From the NCBI GenBank assembly GCA_037355855.1, contig CM074760.1:4890501-4954500 (forward strand): a DNA stretch of 64,000 nt, in the 5' to 3' direction. Below the pieces are notes generated by a model. It was not told where the DNA came from and ran no database searches. It worked only from the letters and a program-made list of their open reading frames with translations. Position 1 is the first letter of the stretch, and the number at the start of each line of letters is the position of its first letter. This document shows positions 61,501-64,000 of the stretch, piece by piece. Origin of the DNA: Pseudo-nitzschia pungens. Its lineage: Eukaryota; Bacillariophyta; Bacillariophyceae; Bacillariales; Bacillariaceae. The position numbers and the translations under genes were made by a program.

Positions 61501-62666
61501 GGTCCTGTTGTTGAGGATGTTGATTAGTTTTGATTCAGTACTGAATACTACTGTCTTTCTACATGAAAGTGGACAGTAATTACTGTGTAACACTCTAAGG
61601 TAGAAATTCGGAGTAGTATGAATAATTGTGTGTGATTAGAGAATTTACAAAAATATTGACAATCGAAGTACATGAAATTTTTGATGTTGGCATGCGCATG
61701 ACCATAACCAAATTAGGCATGCTCCTGCCATAAATGTTAATCCTTTGTCGAGCCGTACGATTAGGCATATATCTTAATCTGGGACTCGACCATCCATTAG
61801 GTACATGTACATATGACATATACCTATATGGATATTGTTATATCCAATTCCCATATGGGATTTCGGTTAATTATTAAATTGTAACCTACTGGCGTACGCT
61901 AGCATGTTACAGGATGACGCAAGCAAAAAGCTCTGCACCATAGTAACTCCATATGGATGCTATGAGTACCAACGCCTACCAATGGGAGTTAAAGTCTCCC
62001 TAGATGTTGCTCAAAAGCTTATGGAAGATATACTACAAGACACTGACTGCACTGTCTATATTGACGACATTGGCATATGGACTAATGGATCCTTTGATCT
62101 CCGCATGAAAACCATCGACAAGATTCTTGACAGGCTCAACCAAAATGGACTCAAGTGCAACCCACTCAAGTGTGATTGGGCTGTACAAGAAACTGACTTC
62201 CTTGGTTACTGGATGACGCCTACAGCAGTTAAGCCTTGGAGAAAGAAGATTGAAGCCATCCTACATATGGATTGACCTCAAACTGTCACTCAAGTCAAGT
62301 CCTTTCTAGGAGCATTAGGATACTACAGGGACATGTGGTCTTGAAGGTCTCATGTTCTAGCTCCTCTCTTTGATATTACTGGTGGTCCCAAGAAAACTCC
62401 TCAAGCAGTTACCATCAAAGGCAAGCAACGAAAAGCACCTTCAGCTTTCACTTTGGGCCCTGCTCAAGACAAAGCCTTTCAAGAAATGAAAGCTATGGTG
62501 GCAGCAGATGCGCTGAACACCTATCCAGACCTTAACAAGCCCTTTGAACTGTACACCGATGCCTCAGACCTCCAGCTTGGCGCTGCCATACTACAAGATG
62601 GCAAGCCCATTGCTTATTGGTCCAAGAAACTGCCCAAAAGAATTATACCACTATGGAAAAAGAACA
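58510..62666 (+). pseudogene. Gag-Pol of gypsy B-2, multiple stops
   Basis: Starts with the same ATG context as B-1. Gag is stopped by TGA at 58882-58884, then reopens (58891-59514) with the CRIPGHNHDWSEC motif; a frameshift near 59480 moves the end. The Gag-Pol boundary UGA (59526-59528) is in the B-1 position and frame. Pol reopens at 59781-60626 with protease LLALLDSGSSGTL; stops follow at about 60624 (CAG to TAG), 60826, 62273 (CGA to TGA) and 62344. RT catalytic VYIDDIGIW is at 62057-62083. The coding match ends in RNase H, just before 62667. Confidence 0.85.
61036..61911 (-). mobile_element. Gypsy B fragment, LTR plus Gag start, inverted inside B-2 RT
   Basis: LTR 61586-61911 (326 bp, TGTAACATGCTAGCG...GTGTTACA on the minus strand), palindrome CAGTAATTACTG at 61574-61585, Gag ATG at 61435-61437, and about 150 codons of Gag that end within KLYCNAEDA at 61036. 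It splits the B-2 RT between FEL and DDASKK. The interruption is one-ended: no 3' half. Confidence 0.8.
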
Positions 62667-63370
62667 ATTTTGCGACGCAGCGATTTTGTCCGACGTTCCG
62701 ATGTTCCAGTACTTAAAACACGTATATTTCTACACAACTTTCCCCTTTGATATCTCACTCACTTCTAAAGCTCCTACAACAAAACCAAGCACTACACCTA
62801 TTAATAGAGACCTCCCCTATCTGATTCTGCTGTTTGTTTGGCTGCTCCTTGCTCCCTTTGGTTGCTGTGGTTGCTTGTTTCCTCTGCCGGTCGGTCGATT
62901 GATTCGGCAACAACAACAGCAGCAACACGAAAACAAGGACACATAATTTTCTACAGAGCTTCCAGTACTAATTTCTACAGCTGATTCTGTTTCGCTTCCG
63001 AGCTCGGTTTGTTTTTCGATCTGTTTTCAAGCTACCTTATTATTTAACGCTATACAGTCTTTCAAGCCCCTTAAGTGATATCCACGTAACGTTCTACATT
63101 CTTCAAGGTTCCTTGCTGAGTTCCCTAAGTCTTTTCAAATTGAAGTTGTCGAACACATACATACCCCCCCTTCTAGAAGGTTCCTCGCGAGCATATCTTC
63201 CAGTTTACTCCCTATTTTCAAGCCAATAGCCTCCTGCTTCTTAAGTACCTTTCACTTAAGAGCTACCCTGTTTCCTAGCCAAGCCCCCCAGTCCCTAAGT
63301 GTTTTCGCTTAAAGGCTCCCCCTACTACATCTGTTTCCAAGCAAAGACCACCCGATCCCTAAGTACCTCC
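62667..63370 (-). repeat. Repeat family X, second copy
   Basis: Reverse complement matches 16550-17054: AGTACTGGAACATCGGAACGTCGGACAAAAT, GAAAATTATGTGTC, TTGAAAAGACTTA-G--ACTCAGCAAGGAAC. It has several AAGTG...CACTT hairpins (for example CTTAAGTACCTTTCACTTAAG at 63238-63258). It is cut by the B-4 LTR at 63371. Confidence 0.65.
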
Positions 63371-64000
63371 TGTAACATGCTAGCGTAGGCTAGTAGTTAC
63401 GAATTAATAATTAACCAAATCCCACATGGGATTCAATCGATTCCTATATGTATGATATACATGTATGGATATCCGGTATGTATGGATGGGCATGCAGAAG
63501 AGAGCGATCGTAAGATTAAGGTTACATACAGAATATATGTTATATACAGGGATGTAGTTATATAAAGAGATCGCGATGACCTCATCGATCATTATTTTAT
63601 CTCTTTAATTTCAATCCCATCTCGTAAAGTGAAATAACACACAATTATTCATACTACTCCGAATTTTCTACCTTAGAGTGTTACACAGTAATTACTGTCC
63701 GCTTCACGTAGAAAGACAGTAGTATTCAGTACTGAATCCAAACTCATCAACAAACTCAATAACAGGACCACTTCGGGTCCTTGACAAGAGCAACCTCCTT
63801 ATCTCCTTTAACCATGGCCGGAATCTACAGAGATCCCCCTATTGCCTACAAGAGCTCCTTCGATCGAACCAAGCCAAAACTCTTCACCCTGTACAATGTC
63901 GATGAGGATCGAACCGACAGCATGAAAGTCCCCCTGTTCACTGAAACCGGAGGCTTAGAAGAACTACTTTTCGTGGAAGAGTCTTTCAGAAACGCAGCCA
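63371..64000 (+). mobile_element. Gypsy element B-4, 5' part; continues past the window
   Basis: LTR 63371-63685 (315 bp; TGTAACATGCTAGCG...GAGTGTTACA), palindrome CAGTAATTACTG at 63686-63697, leader, and Gag start. Closer to B-1 than B-2 in Gag. Confidence 0.88.
63814..64000 (+). CDS. Gag of gypsy B-4, N-terminal 62 codons
   Basis: Open from ATG 63814 to the window end, starting MAGIYRDPPIAYKSSFD and differing from B-1 Gag by about one residue in this part, so it may be another recent copy. The rest is outside the window. Confidence 0.8.
   Translation, partial: MAGIYRDPPIAYKSSFDRTKPKLFTLYNVDEDRTDSMKVPLFTETGGLEELLFVEESFRNAA

Larger units (their letters stand above)
58028..62666 (+). mobile_element. 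Gypsy element B-2, degraded, 3' part lost
   Basis: 5' LTR 58028-58370, Gag and Pol related to B-1 but with at least five in-frame stops and some frame breaks, a nested inverted fragment at 61036-61911, and loss of everything after RNase H, where repeat X starts at 62667. Confidence 0.85.

Overview
The window is a stretch of nuclear DNA from a eukaryotic alga, most probably a diatom (Stramenopiles). The evidence is CoDi-like Ty1/copia Pol domains with an Asp-Asn-Gln-Ser-Thr protease motif, Ty3/gypsy elements with short diatom-like Gag proteins, short GT-AG introns, and a lumen protein whose N-terminus looks like stacked secretory, plastid and Tat signals. Species is not determined. The region is a transposon graveyard with a few sparse host genes; no rRNA, tRNA or CRISPR array was seen.

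Host genes: a probable thylakoid-lumen helical protein (7510-8325, +) converging on the ribosome-biogenesis factor NOC3 (8422-10323, -); a two-exon Rab5 GTPase (36034-36960, -); a two-exon secreted tyrosine-rich protein with tandem acidic repeats (41151-42111, -); and a membrane-anchored Nudix hydrolase (44840-45595, +). The 5' flank of each contains a dense cluster of GTAAGGTTAC/TACGAAGTAA-like motifs that is scarce elsewhere.

Mobile DNA, left to right: a Ty3/gypsy element of family A (1-5604) with LTR relics; a PIF/Harbinger transposon (11171-14826) next to a deletion derivative, its Myb-like gene split by a hairpin-rich MITE (family H); a LINE 3' stub; a tandem hairpin repeat (family X); a candidate 7.6-kb TIR element (17180-24823) holding one 489-residue gene of unknown function plus several satellite arrays; a SAP-piggyBac relic (25537-32952) interrupted by an intact-looking gypsy element of family B (26348-32091) with identical 326-bp LTRs and a 5-bp TSD; solo LTRs and foldback MITEs (33.6-44.1 kb); a Ty1/copia element (45750-52759, minus) carrying a second H MITE that has captured 0.7 kb of gypsy family A; a foldback element with a TTAA-flanked MITE and a 5'-truncated LINE with a 17-bp TSD (52876-57025); and degraded or partial family B copies running off the right end.

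The most notable observations are: (1) Gag and Pol of both gypsy families share one frame, separated by a UGA followed by two small hairpins in three divergent copies, suggesting stop-codon readthrough; (2) the 7.6-kb element, whose insertion can be read from a split unit of a dispersed repeat; (3) the H MITEs, with a 98-bp perfect hairpin made of GTCCTCAA repeats, one copy with captured retrotransposon sequence; (4) the host-gene 5' motif clusters; and (5) the tyrosine-rich secreted protein.
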